A stretch of 64,000 nucleotides of DNA from Candidatus Scalindua sp. SCAELEC01. Its GTDB lineage: Bacteria; Planctomycetota; Brocadiia; Brocadiales; Scalinduaceae. A model generated the notes under the pieces. That model had not been told where the DNA came from. It did not search any database and saw nothing but the letters and a program-made list of their open reading frames with translations. The translations under genes were made by a program, and so were the position numbers. The first letter of the stretch is position 1; each line of letters starts with the position of its first letter. The stretch covers positions 62,001-126,000 of the forward strand of contig SHMT01000001.1 in NCBI GenBank assembly GCA_004282745.1. Direction: 5' to 3'. This document shows, one piece after another, positions 9,245 to 18,209 of this stretch.

Positions 9245-10393
9245 CTACCCCTCCCAATATCGAAGAATAACAACGAAAATTGAGTCGCTGACGACAATTA
9301 AAAAGATACTGCTCACTACTGCGGAAGTTGTTGCTCTCCCCACACTGGTTGCGCCTCCTTTTGCCTGGAATCCTCTTAAACAACCGATCCATGAAATAAG
9401 CAGGGCAAAGACAATACTCTTGAAGACCCCGAAGAATACATCGTAAAGGCTTAAGGTATTAATGGTCTGGGTAATATAACCGTTGATAGTAAGATCAAGC
9501 ATTGTTGTGCCAACAACTAAACCACCGAGAATGGCAAAGAGATCAGAAAAAAGGACAAGGAGAGGCACGACCAGACAGGTGGCGATTATGCGCGGCAACA
9601 CCAAGAAAATATGTGGGTCAATACCCATCGTAAATAGGGCATCGATCTCTTCCGAGATTTTCATTGTTCCTATCTCAGCGGCAAATGCGGAAGCCGATCG
9701 TCCCGCTACGATAATTGCCGTCATAATGGGTCCCAATTCCCGTGTCATTGACAGGCTAACCAAGGAAGCGACATAGATGTTTGCCCCAAACTGCTGTAGT
9801 TGGACCGATGACATAAAAGCCATTATCAGTCCGAGGAGAAAGCTAATCAAACCGACAATCGGCAGGGCGTTGAGACCAACCTTATGCATGTTTTCCATTA
9901 CATCGTTTATGCGTAGCATCCTGGTATTCCAGAAGAATCTGAAAAAAGAGAGAAAAGTATCTCCCAGAAAGGTGAACATGGAGGCCTGATCCTTTCCAAA
10001 CTCAATAGCGGTATCACCCAGACGGGTAAAGATGTCCGGCACCTTTCTCTGTTCAAAAGAGGTTTGTTGACCAAACGAATCAAAACGATTCATCGAAAGA
10101 ACTTTCTTTGCTATCTCATTTATATTGACAAAAGAGAAAGTCCCCCTTCTTTCACCCATCTGTGCCCTCAGTCCGACAAATAAGGCGACTCCAAAGTCAT
10201 CCAAAAAGTCTAGATTTTTGAGGTCCGCTACAAGATTAGTAGGCTGGTGTGTACGTATCAAACTGGTAAATTCCTTAATCAGTGAAGCCGTATTTTCGAG
10301 GCACAAACGATTGTACAAATAGATCGTAAGAGTGCCTGATTTCTCATAGTTGGAACGGTAGTAATGTGAAAGATCGATTTTCGGGGAGGTCAT
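9245..10393 (-). CDS. mlaE: MlaE-type permease with N-terminal STAS domain
   Basis: 382 residues. Residues about 20-125 look like a STAS domain ('NLVADLKNLDFLDDFGVALF'), the function that E. coli encodes separately as MlaB. Residues about 165-380 are the MlaE permease with the family motif 'LTRELGPIMTAIIVAGRSAS' (here 'MTRELGPIM') and 'EIGTMKISEEIDAL'. First gene of the five-gene mla operon. Fused STAS-MlaE proteins are common in this family. ATG start; the operon leader is 10394-10709. Confidence 0.92.
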   Translation of the reverse strand: MTSPKIDLSHYYRSNYEKSGTLTIYLYNRLCLENTASLIKEFTSLIRTHQPTNLVADLKNLDFLDDFGVALFVGLRAQMGERRGTFSFVNINEIAKKVLSMNRFDSFGQQTSFEQRKVPDIFTRLGDTAIEFGKDQASMFTFLGDTFLSFFRFFWNTRMLRINDVMENMHKVGLNALPIVGLISFLLGLIMAFMSSVQLQQFGANIYVASLVSLSMTRELGPIMTAIIVAGRSASAFAAEIGTMKISEEIDALFTMGIDPHIFLVLPRIIATCLVVPLLVLFSDLFAILGGLVVGTTMLDLTINGYITQTINTLSLYDVFFGVFKSIVFALLISWIGCLRGFQAKGGATSVGRATTSAVVSSIFLIVVSDSIFVVILRYWEG

Positions 10394-10709
10394 ATTGGTT
10401 TTTTGTCAACTGTCGAGCGACTCAAAAGTTCAAAAATGTAGGGAACCGAGATGTTCATGGAACACGAAGTAAGGACTCTCTTTACACATTGATATTTGAT
10501 TACCGTTTCCCGACAACGTCTATTGTTAATTTGCCAGATCAAAAACTATTCAGAACCGTTGTGTCATTGGGTGGAAAAAAACAGTCAGATTCTCACACTG
10601 TAAAGGATTTATGGTCGTTAATTGGGAGCAATTATACCATTTCTCTCTCTTTTTCTCACGAAAATAATCATACGTATTCAGGTCTCTCTCGGTAGTGTGA
10701 TATTTTTCA
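10394..10709. other. Leader between rlmN and mlaE
   Basis: About 316 bp between the 3' end of rlmN and the start of mlaE, both on the minus strand. It should carry the mla operon promoter, but I could not pick a convincing -35/-10 pair. A 109-codon open frame on the plus strand shows no family features or ribosome site and was not called. Confidence 0.4.
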
Positions 10710-11726
10710 TCAGCCACTTAATTGTCCACAGGCTGCAAGGATGTCGGCTCCTTTAGATCGTCGATAGAGTACCTGCGCCCCTAGGTCTTGCAGCTGTTTA
10801 TGGAATTCCATGACCCTCTCCTCGCTGGGACGTTCAAATGGGGATCCTGGAAAGGGATTGTAGGGAATGATGTTGATCTTGCACGGGATATGTCGAGTAA
10901 GCAGAAAAAGCTCCTTGGCGTCTTGCAGTGAGTCGGTAAGCCCTTTGATGATGACATAACTCAACGTGACTTTATCGCCTGAGATCTGTGTGTGCCGTCT
11001 GCAGGCATCCATCAATCCAGTAATAGGCCAGCGCTTGTTAATTGGCATTAATCGGCTGCGAACCGTATCATTTACTCCGTTGAGACTCACGGTTAGTCCG
11101 ACCCGTGCTTCAGTGACCTTGGGAATAAGCCTGGAGATTCCGACGGTAGAAATGGTGATTTTCTTTCTGGGAAATCCGATTCCCTGATCACAGGTAAAGA
11201 TCTCTATGGCTCTGAATACTCCATCGGGGTTATCCAAGGGCTCTCCCATACCCATGAAGACGATATTGGAGATTCGTTCTTCTTTTTTTAGGAGATTGGA
11301 GATCAACAGATATTGTGCTACAATTTCACCAGCGGTAAGACGCCTCTTCATGAGCTTCTTTGCAGTAAAGCAAAAGTTACAACCAAAATTGCAGCCTACC
11401 TCTGATGATGTGCATAGGGTTAGCCTCCCTTCTGATGGTATCAAGACAGATTCAACAGTCATATTATCACCAAGTTCGATGAGGAATTTTTGCGTCCCGT
11501 CTTGGCTTTGGTCGCGCTTCTTGATCTTGGGTAGGGGAAAGTTAAGCAGCTGGGGGAGTTCGGCTCGAAAACTTTTTGAAATATTTGTCATCAAACTGAA
11601 ATCGTATACACTCTTTTGGTAGGCCCATTTGTAGATCTGGCCTGCACGATAGGCCTCCTTTCCTTTGCCATGGAGCATACACTGCAGTTCGTTCAATGTT
11701 TGATCAAAAAAGTTTCTCGGTAGCAT
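10710..11726 (-). CDS. rlmN: Dual-specificity 23S rRNA / tRNA adenine C2 methyltransferase RlmN
   Basis: Radical SAM enzyme that methylates A2503 of 23S rRNA and A37 of some tRNAs. The cluster motif is 'CNFGCNFC' (CxxxCxxC). The methyl-accepting Cys lies in 'ADILAACGQL' near the C-terminus, and the second conserved Cys in 'SEVGC'. I place the start at the ATG at 11726, which overlaps the upstream stop as TAATG. It begins 'MLPRNFFDQTLNEL', matching the usual RlmN N-terminus and giving 338 residues; an ATG at 11786 inside the upstream gene would add 20 residues of unusual sequence. Translational coupling to the upstream gene is likely. Confidence 0.93.
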   Translation of the reverse strand: MLPRNFFDQTLNELQCMLHGKGKEAYRAGQIYKWAYQKSVYDFSLMTNISKSFRAELPQLLNFPLPKIKKRDQSQDGTQKFLIELGDNMTVESVLIPSEGRLTLCTSSEVGCNFGCNFCFTAKKLMKRRLTAGEIVAQYLLISNLLKKEERISNIVFMGMGEPLDNPDGVFRAIEIFTCDQGIGFPRKKITISTVGISRLIPKVTEARVGLTVSLNGVNDTVRSRLMPINKRWPITGLMDACRRHTQISGDKVTLSYVIIKGLTDSLQDAKELFLLTRHIPCKINIIPYNPFPGSPFERPSEERVMEFHKQLQDLGAQVLYRRSKGADILAACGQLSG

Positions 11727-13369
11727 TACATCACGCCCTTTACAAGGGAAAACAGTTCCCGTATGAAAGTTTCTGGATAGATGCAAAACGGGTAATCTCT
11801 CATGGTAACGATAGCGTTATAGCTTAATTTTTTTTCCACAGAAACCAACTCTCTTTCCTTTTCCTCAATTAAGGGTGAGATCTTTTCTCTCATCAAGATG
11901 GTAAGTTCTTTCAGTCGGTTATAGGCACGGTACTTTTCATCTCTATTTTGTATGTCTGTTATAATCAACTCTTTCTTCTCTCTGATCATAGATTGCATTG
12001 ACGAATCTCTCATGATTTCATCTGTCGTATAGTTTTCAGGATGATTTCTCATGTCCTTAATGGTATGTCTCAGACCTTCTCTCTCTTTTTCCGTAACACT
12101 CTGTTGTTCATAGGGTAGATGGAGTGTACCTGAAATGGTTGCATACGAGGGCGGTTCCACACCATAAAACTTTCTTATGATCTCATCGGTAATCAGATCA
12201 TATTTTGCTCCCCCAATTCCATGTACAAAGAGGTCTGACACAAACATCCTTGCATACAGTGTATTGATGATAGCTCGTGGACGTATGTTTAAGCCTGCGT
12301 CTTTTATATTTACCAGCGTCGTGAGGTTCTCTAAATGATTTCCACTGACGCTGAAATTCAGTTCCGCCACCATCTCTTTTTTGTACATCAACCGCATCTG
12401 GCTCTCTTTCCCTAGCGAGGCAAAAAGCCTTTCTCTCGGCATATCCTTTCCCCAAATCCAGAAAGGAAGTTCTACGATCTCTCCTTGTCTCTCCAAGTTT
12501 GGTAAGGGATTTGCCCTTGACCGAATCATCTTCTCTTTGCGATATCCATTGAGAGCGGTATTATAGGTATCAAAAAAAGTTCTCATATTTTCTGCTATGT
12601 GAAGGAAAAATTCGAAAAAAGGTTCACTCTTACATATGAGAGAGAGGGGGACTTCTTGATTGACGATGTTAAATCGTTGTGTGAATGCATATCTTGAGAA
12701 GGTTATGAGATCGCGACAATGTTTGGTCTCTTTGTGTAGTTTTATAAGGATATCCATAAATTCACTGAAAGCATATTTCATTTCAGCATTATGTATTGAG
12801 TGCATGACGCTCTTTCTCAACTCTTTTAATTTATCTAGATCGGTAGCCCTCATCTCTTCAAAGGGTAAATCAGCTGTTTTTGATATCAACGGAATTTCTT
12901 CAAGCGAAGAATGGTTGCCATTTATATGTGGAATTCTAAACAGAGGATTTCGACAGACCTCACTGTCAACAATGAGGTTGAGGCCTATACCCTGTACCTG
13001 TTGTGCGAGATTGTTCACGAGGCCATACTTGATCAGGATTCCAGGGTGTACAAGAGTTGGGGCATGTCCTGTTTGGATAATGGTAGTTCCGGGGGCATAA
13101 TCATCATTACGATGAAAGTGATTCTCCGCACCCGGTAGTCCTAACTCTGTACACAGTGACCACATCCTTTCGGTGTATTCTCTCGCTTTTTTGAGGGTCT
13201 CTGTCCGCACCCATTCACGAAACTGAGAGTAGGGTTTGCCGTTAATGTCAAAATGGTAAGATTGAAATCTCTCCTTATTTATATCAATTAATCCGGCAAG
13301 CTCTTCATAAGCAGGTTTCATGAATATCTCTTTGTTGTTCTTTGGAATCGTAAATGTTTCAAGTTTCAT
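11726..13369 (-). CDS. Conserved protein of unknown function, possibly BshC-like fold
   Basis: 547 residues, soluble, no signal peptide. Seen: 'ENHFHRNDDYAPGTTIIQTGHAPTLVHPG' region near residues 80-115 (only a part of it is strongly motif-like: 'TGHAPTLVHPG'), a following 'LIVDSEVCRNPLFRIP', a middle region with 'RPRAIINTLYARMFVSDLFV' near residue 340, and a coiled, charged C-terminus (about 430-520). The 'TG(H/Q)....(H/G)PG' block near the N-terminus resembles the layout of BshC, the cysteine-adding enzyme of bacillithiol synthesis, but I cannot confirm homology. Proteins of this type are, from memory, recurrent in Planctomycetota. Its stop overlaps the rlmN start. Confidence 0.7.
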   Translation of the reverse strand: MKLETFTIPKNNKEIFMKPAYEELAGLIDINKERFQSYHFDINGKPYSQFREWVRTETLKKAREYTERMWSLCTELGLPGAENHFHRNDDYAPGTTIIQTGHAPTLVHPGILIKYGLVNNLAQQVQGIGLNLIVDSEVCRNPLFRIPHINGNHSSLEEIPLISKTADLPFEEMRATDLDKLKELRKSVMHSIHNAEMKYAFSEFMDILIKLHKETKHCRDLITFSRYAFTQRFNIVNQEVPLSLICKSEPFFEFFLHIAENMRTFFDTYNTALNGYRKEKMIRSRANPLPNLERQGEIVELPFWIWGKDMPRERLFASLGKESQMRLMYKKEMVAELNFSVSGNHLENLTTLVNIKDAGLNIRPRAIINTLYARMFVSDLFVHGIGGAKYDLITDEIIRKFYGVEPPSYATISGTLHLPYEQQSVTEKEREGLRHTIKDMRNHPENYTTDEIMRDSSMQSMIREKKELIITDIQNRDEKYRAYNRLKELTILMREKISPLIEEKERELVSVEKKLSYNAIVTMRDYPFCIYPETFIRELFSLVKGVM

Positions 13370-13804
13370 AGAATGAGAACTCCATTCGTGTGAAGAATAA
13401 CGTGTATCAGTGCGTGAGAAATTCTCGTTAATAAATAAATGGTCATCTATGCTAAAACCGATTTGATTTTTTAAAAAACTAAATCTTGCTGAAGGTATCC
13501 CCGGACAAAAGGTGCCGAGGGCTTTACTCGCTCAATTCTATTTCGGAATTTTATCCGAAAACCATTATAAGATGAGTATATATCTCTCCTTTTTCTCCGG
13601 TACCACCGCAAGTATCCTATATTCAATATTTCTATTGAGCTCAAGATCGTTATCTTAAGGGTTTAATGGATATGATACTCGTATTCTACCATATTTTTTT
13701 AGTATGGCATTTTAATTAAACACTTGATTTTTGGCAATTATTAATCTAAATTTATAGCGTTTTTATGACCAATTTCTTATCACCATCATTTGAGAGGTTT
13801 GATT
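13370..13804. other. Divergent intergenic region with a family C repeat
   Basis: 435 bp between two divergently oriented genes. It holds the 130 bp family C repeat (13453-13582), a very AT-rich stretch before 13760, and the GAGAGG ribosome site for the gene at 13805. Confidence 0.6.
13453..13582. repeat. Family C upstream repeat, copy 1
   Basis: Shares ordered blocks with 49700-49806: 'TAAAACCGATTT', 'AAATCTTG(C/G)TGAAGGTAT', 'ACTCGCTC', 'TTTTATCC' and 'AAAACYATTATRARAT' followed by 'AGTATA'. The last block also occurs at 21222-21249. Lies upstream of a secreted-protein gene. Confidence 0.65.
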
Positions 13805-14851
13805 ATGTTGAAAGTGTTGATGACAGCCGTGACAGTATTTACTCTGAGTTCCTTTTCCATGAGTAATCAGGTGCTGGGCTCTTACAGTGTGCCGGATACC
13901 CAGCAACTTTCAGGTCAGGTGCAGCGAGTTGAGATTTATGATCATGGTTTGCAGGTTCCAATAAATTCTTTTGAATTACCTCCAGGTTGGCGTGTCAATC
14001 AACATATCGCAACCGACCTCAACGATGTCTGGAGAATGTATTCCTCCTATGTATTGGATTTGTTTGGACCCAATGGAGAAATCATAACCAATCTATTTCC
14101 CGTCGCGGTGTATCCTTCGCAGGGACAGAATTGGGAGCAGGTATGGCTGCAGCTCTTTCATGAGCGAGTTGGACATCTGGGGACCTTTCAATTCAGCCCA
14201 ACGATTCAGAGTCCACTGGCTCAGACGCTCTTCTCAAAGGCTAGTCAGGCGGGTATCCACGTTCTTGAACAAAATATTGGCGGGACCCTGCAAGGCAAAC
14301 AAGTGGAAGGTAAATTATTTACTCTCATGGCTGATACCGGTTATTCTTTGATCCTGTATCCTTCTGCGTTCCTTTGCCCAAAAGGACTATTATCCCAAAC
14401 CATTGAAACGATGCGCCAAATTGATGTGTCACAAATTCAGAATCCGCAATATCAAGCGCGGTCCCGACAGCTGATGGCGAAACGGTATCAGCAGCATCAA
14501 ACCCTTATGCGCAGCAGTCAGAATTGGTTTGAATCGCATATGGCATCCATGCGACAAGCGTCACGAATGCAATCGCAAAGCAACCAAGAGTTTTCGGTCT
14601 ATCTAAAATCCAGTGGGCCAACAAGTGCTCGTGATAATAATACCTTCACACCAAATGATCAGTTTACCGAATACCTCCGCGAAAGCACGACCTTCGATGA
14701 CCCGTATAGTGGCCACCGGATCTCACAGCCTGGACAGTACGAGTATTGGTACACTGACCGTCTCGGTAACTACCATGGCACCAATGATCCCAACTTTGAT
14801 CCAAACAGCCTGATAGGAAACTGGTACGGGATCACACCACTTGGGCAGTAA
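13805..14851 (+). CDS. Secreted protein of unknown function, Gln/Asn/Ser-rich C-terminus
   Basis: 348 residues from the ATG at 13805, chosen because GAGAGG lies 7 bases upstream; a TTG at 13790 would add 5 residues. The N-terminus is a signal peptide (hydrophobic to about residue 20). The middle (residues 40-200) has a globular look with 'LPPGWRVNQHI' and 'FPVAVYPSQGQNWEQVW'. The last 130 residues are rich in Gln, Ser, Tyr and Asp with no recognised domain. The base composition appears more GC-rich than in its neighbours, which could mean later acquisition. Not recognised. Confidence 0.7.
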   Translation: MLKVLMTAVTVFTLSSFSMSNQVLGSYSVPDTQQLSGQVQRVEIYDHGLQVPINSFELPPGWRVNQHIATDLNDVWRMYSSYVLDLFGPNGEIITNLFPVAVYPSQGQNWEQVWLQLFHERVGHLGTFQFSPTIQSPLAQTLFSKASQAGIHVLEQNIGGTLQGKQVEGKLFTLMADTGYSLILYPSAFLCPKGLLSQTIETMRQIDVSQIQNPQYQARSRQLMAKRYQQHQTLMRSSQNWFESHMASMRQASRMQSQSNQEFSVYLKSSGPTSARDNNTFTPNDQFTEYLRESTTFDDPYSGHRISQPGQYEYWYTDRLGNYHGTNDPNFDPNSLIGNWYGITPLGQ

Positions 14852-14853
14852 AA

Positions 14854-17505
14854 TCAATATCCATCATCACTCTCCAACCTCTCTTTCAATTTATGAAGCG
14901 TGTTGAGGGCGTCAAGAGGTGTGGTTTTTGAGATATCAAGGCTCTTTAACTCGTCAATTATCTGGTTTTCAGGTGGATTAAAGAGCGGGAGCTGTATGGG
15001 TTGGATCTCTCTCCTGTTTTTGGCCTTTTTAAGAGTCGCAAATTTTGGTTTTCCGTTGATGTCGAGTGTTTCAGCCTCAAGATTGTCCAGTATTACCTTT
15101 GCTCTTTGGATTACCTCTTTCGGCATTCCAGCCAATCTCGCGACATGAATACCATAGCTTTTGTCTGCACCACCCTCAACAATCTTTCGTAAAAAGATTA
15201 TCTCTTCCTCCCATTCTCTCACGGCAATGTTATAGTTTTTGATGCCGGGAAAAAGCAGTTCTAACTCTGCAAGCTCGTGATAGTGTGTGGCAAAGAGTGT
15301 CCTTGATTTGAGATGTTCATAGATATATTCCGTTAAAGCCCATGCGATGCTAACACCATCAAAGGTACTGGTACCTCGGCCAACCTCGTCCAGTATTATC
15401 AGACTCCGTTTTGTTGCATTGTTGAGTATGTTCGCGGCCTCATTCATCTCAACCATAAATGTGCTCTGACCTTTTGCTAACTCATCCATTGCCCCAACTC
15501 TCGTAAAAATCCTGTCAACAACCCCTACCGTCGCCTCTTTTGCAGGGATGAAACTTCCCATCTGAGCCATTAAGACAAGCAAGGCTACCTGTCTGATATA
15601 GGTGCTTTTCCCTGCCATGTTCGGTCCGGTAATGATCATGATTTGGGTCTCTTCGCCATCAATATCAATGTCATTCGGAACAAATTTTTCATTAACTAAT
15701 ATCTTTTCTAAGACTGGATGCCTACCATCAATAATCGTGAGTTCAGGCTCATCCGTAATAATAGGGCGTGTATATCCATTTTCTACCGCGATATTTGCTA
15801 AAGTAAAGATGCAATCTAAATGGGCGACCACCTCGGCCATTTTCTGGATACGTTCCGTAAACGCGTTTATTTTCTCTCTAATTTCTTGGAAGATCTGATA
15901 TTCAAGGTCCTTTGCCCGATCATCAGCCGTAAGCACTTTTGTTTCATACTCCTTAAGTTCCGGAGTTATATATCTCTCGGCATTCTTGAGCGTCTGTTTC
16001 CGTATATATGTCTCGGGAATATTACATTTGTGGACATTTGTTATCTCAAGGTAATATCCAAAAACCCGATTGTAACCAACTTTTAATGAATTTATACCCG
16101 TTCTCTCTATCTCTTCTGCCTGAAAGTTTGCTATCCAACCCTTTCCACTTCTGCTAATATTACGTAACTCGTCCAGATCACAGTTGTAGCCATCTTGTAT
16201 CATTCCCCCTTCACGAATAGTGAAGGGAGGTTCAGATAGTATTGTGGTACTAATAAGTACCCTAACCTCGTCTAATACATCCAATGTCTCGTAAAGTGCC
16301 GTTAAGATAGAGGAATTGCAAACAGAGATCATTCTCTTTATTTTTGGTAAGAGAGAGAGTGATAGTGAGAGGGAGAGAAGGTCTCTTGCATTTGCTCTCC
16401 CAAAGCTGATCTTTGATGTAATCCTTTCCAAATCATAAATATCCTTTAAGAGTTCTCTCACATCTCTGCAAAGATTACTATTTTCATAGAGCTCTGCTAC
16501 TCCATCTTGTCTCAATTTTATCTCCTGAGATATACTCAACGGACTTACTAACCAGCTTTTGAGTAACCTGCCTCCCATGGGTGTCTTCGTTTTATCCATA
16601 ATGCTTAATAGGGAGCCCTCTTTTTGACGGGTTCTTGAGGTCTTAACCAACTCTAAGCTGTGTTGTGTTGAATAGTCTAAGATCAAGTTGTTATTACTGG
16701 AAAATTTTTCAAGACGGTTGATATGGTTTAGTGATGTCTTCTGTGTTTCGTTCAGGTAGTTTATCAAGGCGCCTGCGGCACTTATGGAAGGGCCGCTCTC
16801 TTCACATCCAAATCCTTCGAGTGACACAGTAGAAAAATGATTGAGAAGTTTCGCGTAGGCAGAATCTCTCGAAAATTCCCAATCTGCACGATAGGTAACC
16901 ATCGTGTTAAACTCTCCGGATAGCCTCTTTGAGATGTCATACTCATGAAAGGAGATATTTTCTGGTAGTATACACTCAGATGGGTTTATCCGAGTCAACT
17001 CATCCATTAAGCGCTCTTTCTGAATATCTTGTACCATGAATTTTCCGGTAGAGACATCAACCCATGATAAACCGACAGTGTCATCATGGAGAAAAATGGA
17101 TAAGAGATAGTTATTGTCTGTGTCATTCAGCATTGCATCTTCTGTAAGGGTACCGGGCGTAATAACCCTTACAACACCACGCTCTACAATCCCCTTTTCT
17201 CCTCCTCCCGTAGCAGCTGTTTTTCTTACATTGTCTACCATCTGTTCACATACGGCAACCTTGTAACCAGTTTGAATCAACTTCTGGATATAAGAATCGG
17301 CAGCGTGGTGAGGAACTCCGGCCATTGGAATAGCATTTTCCCCCTTAGACCTTGAGGTCAACGTGATCCCGAGAATCTTCGCTGCAACCTTGGCATCATC
17401 AAAGAACATTTCGTAGAAATCTCCCATGCGAAAAAACAGCAATGCGTCTTCGTGTTTTCTCTTAATACTCATATACTGTTTCATCATGGGGCTTAAATTA
17501 ACCAT
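14854..17505 (-). CDS. mutS: DNA mismatch repair protein MutS
   Basis: 883 residues from the ATG at 17505, preceded at short spacing by GAGGGAG; a GTG at 17517 is also possible. It recognises mismatches and recruits MutL. The mismatch-reading motif 'GDFYEMFFDDA' is near the N-terminus, Walker A 'GPNMAGKSTYIRQ' and 'DEVGRGTSTFDG' are in the C-terminal ATPase, followed by 'FATHYHELAEL'. Length and domain order are those of MutS1. Convergent with the preceding gene, with only 2 bp between. Confidence 0.97.
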   Translation of the reverse strand: MVNLSPMMKQYMSIKRKHEDALLFFRMGDFYEMFFDDAKVAAKILGITLTSRSKGENAIPMAGVPHHAADSYIQKLIQTGYKVAVCEQMVDNVRKTAATGGGEKGIVERGVVRVITPGTLTEDAMLNDTDNNYLLSIFLHDDTVGLSWVDVSTGKFMVQDIQKERLMDELTRINPSECILPENISFHEYDISKRLSGEFNTMVTYRADWEFSRDSAYAKLLNHFSTVSLEGFGCEESGPSISAAGALINYLNETQKTSLNHINRLEKFSSNNNLILDYSTQHSLELVKTSRTRQKEGSLLSIMDKTKTPMGGRLLKSWLVSPLSISQEIKLRQDGVAELYENSNLCRDVRELLKDIYDLERITSKISFGRANARDLLSLSLSLSLLPKIKRMISVCNSSILTALYETLDVLDEVRVLISTTILSEPPFTIREGGMIQDGYNCDLDELRNISRSGKGWIANFQAEEIERTGINSLKVGYNRVFGYYLEITNVHKCNIPETYIRKQTLKNAERYITPELKEYETKVLTADDRAKDLEYQIFQEIREKINAFTERIQKMAEVVAHLDCIFTLANIAVENGYTRPIITDEPELTIIDGRHPVLEKILVNEKFVPNDIDIDGEETQIMIITGPNMAGKSTYIRQVALLVLMAQMGSFIPAKEATVGVVDRIFTRVGAMDELAKGQSTFMVEMNEAANILNNATKRSLIILDEVGRGTSTFDGVSIAWALTEYIYEHLKSRTLFATHYHELAELELLFPGIKNYNIAVREWEEEIIFLRKIVEGGADKSYGIHVARLAGMPKEVIQRAKVILDNLEAETLDINGKPKFATLKKAKNRREIQPIQLPLFNPPENQIIDELKSLDISKTTPLDALNTLHKLKERLESDDGY

Positions 17506-17845
17506 TTTCTCCCTCACTGTCTTCGAGATTTATAACCATAGTATTTGAAAGGTCCTTGAAGTATAAAGAGTTAAGTTGTTAAAAAAGTAGTTCCGGTTTG
17601 GATACTCGAGAATGTTTTTCTAGAATAACCCTACGATACCAAATTGTCAAGGTCTACATCACTCGTTTGGAGAGTATTTTTCTTTCGCAAGTCGATCAGG
17701 AAAAGGATAAAATGAATTGTATTTCTACTTCTTATATTATGGAAGTTCCGAGATAAACAAAGCTCGCGATATGAGCAGGTAGTTCTTAAACAATTTATTT
17801 CATTTTTGTATTATGCAGATTAAATTTTAGAATGGAGAAGAGCGA
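17506..17845. other. Divergent intergenic region between mutS and phhB
   Basis: About 340 bp with no open frame of note. It must hold promoters for both divergent genes. I see no convincing repeat or conserved RNA here. Confidence 0.4.
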
Positions 17846-18178
17846 ATGTCCCAATTAGCCAGTAAACAATGTATACCCTGCAAGGGCGGAATACCGCCCT
17901 TAAAAGGAGAGGAACTGAAGCGACTTCATGAACAGATAGAGGGGTGGAACGTGATAGAAGAACACCATCTATCCAAGACATACAAATTCCCGAATTTTGC
18001 AAAAGCGCTTGAATTTGTCAATAAGGTGGGGGCGGTATCAGAACAAGAAGGGCACCACCCAAATATCTTCTTCACCTGGGGAAAGGTGCGTATCGAGAGT
18101 TATACTCACAAGATTGATGGCCTTACAGAGAGCGACTTCATCCTTGCCGCGAAGTTTGACGCGATACCTATGCCCTAG
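17846..18178 (+). CDS. phhB: 4a-hydroxytetrahydrobiopterin dehydratase (pterin carbinolamine dehydratase)
   Basis: 110 residues. It dehydrates 4a-carbinolamine pterins in pterin recycling, and related proteins also act in molybdopterin metabolism. The active-site pattern '(E)GHHPNI' with 'KVRIESYTHKIDGLTESDF' matches the PCD/DCoH family, and the length is normal. The start has a GGAGAAG ribosome site. No aromatic amino acid hydroxylase is in the window, so the substrate in this organism is not shown. Confidence 0.92.
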   Translation: MSQLASKQCIPCKGGIPPLKGEELKRLHEQIEGWNVIEEHHLSKTYKFPNFAKALEFVNKVGAVSEQEGHHPNIFFTWGKVRIESYTHKIDGLTESDFILAAKFDAIPMP

Positions 18179-18209
18179 TTTTTACATAAGAAATGGAACA
18201 GGATGCTAT

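Noticed and set aside
10366-10695. 109-codon plus-strand frame upstream of mlaE
   Set aside because: It overlaps the mlaE start, lacks a ribosome site, and its product has no recognisable pattern.
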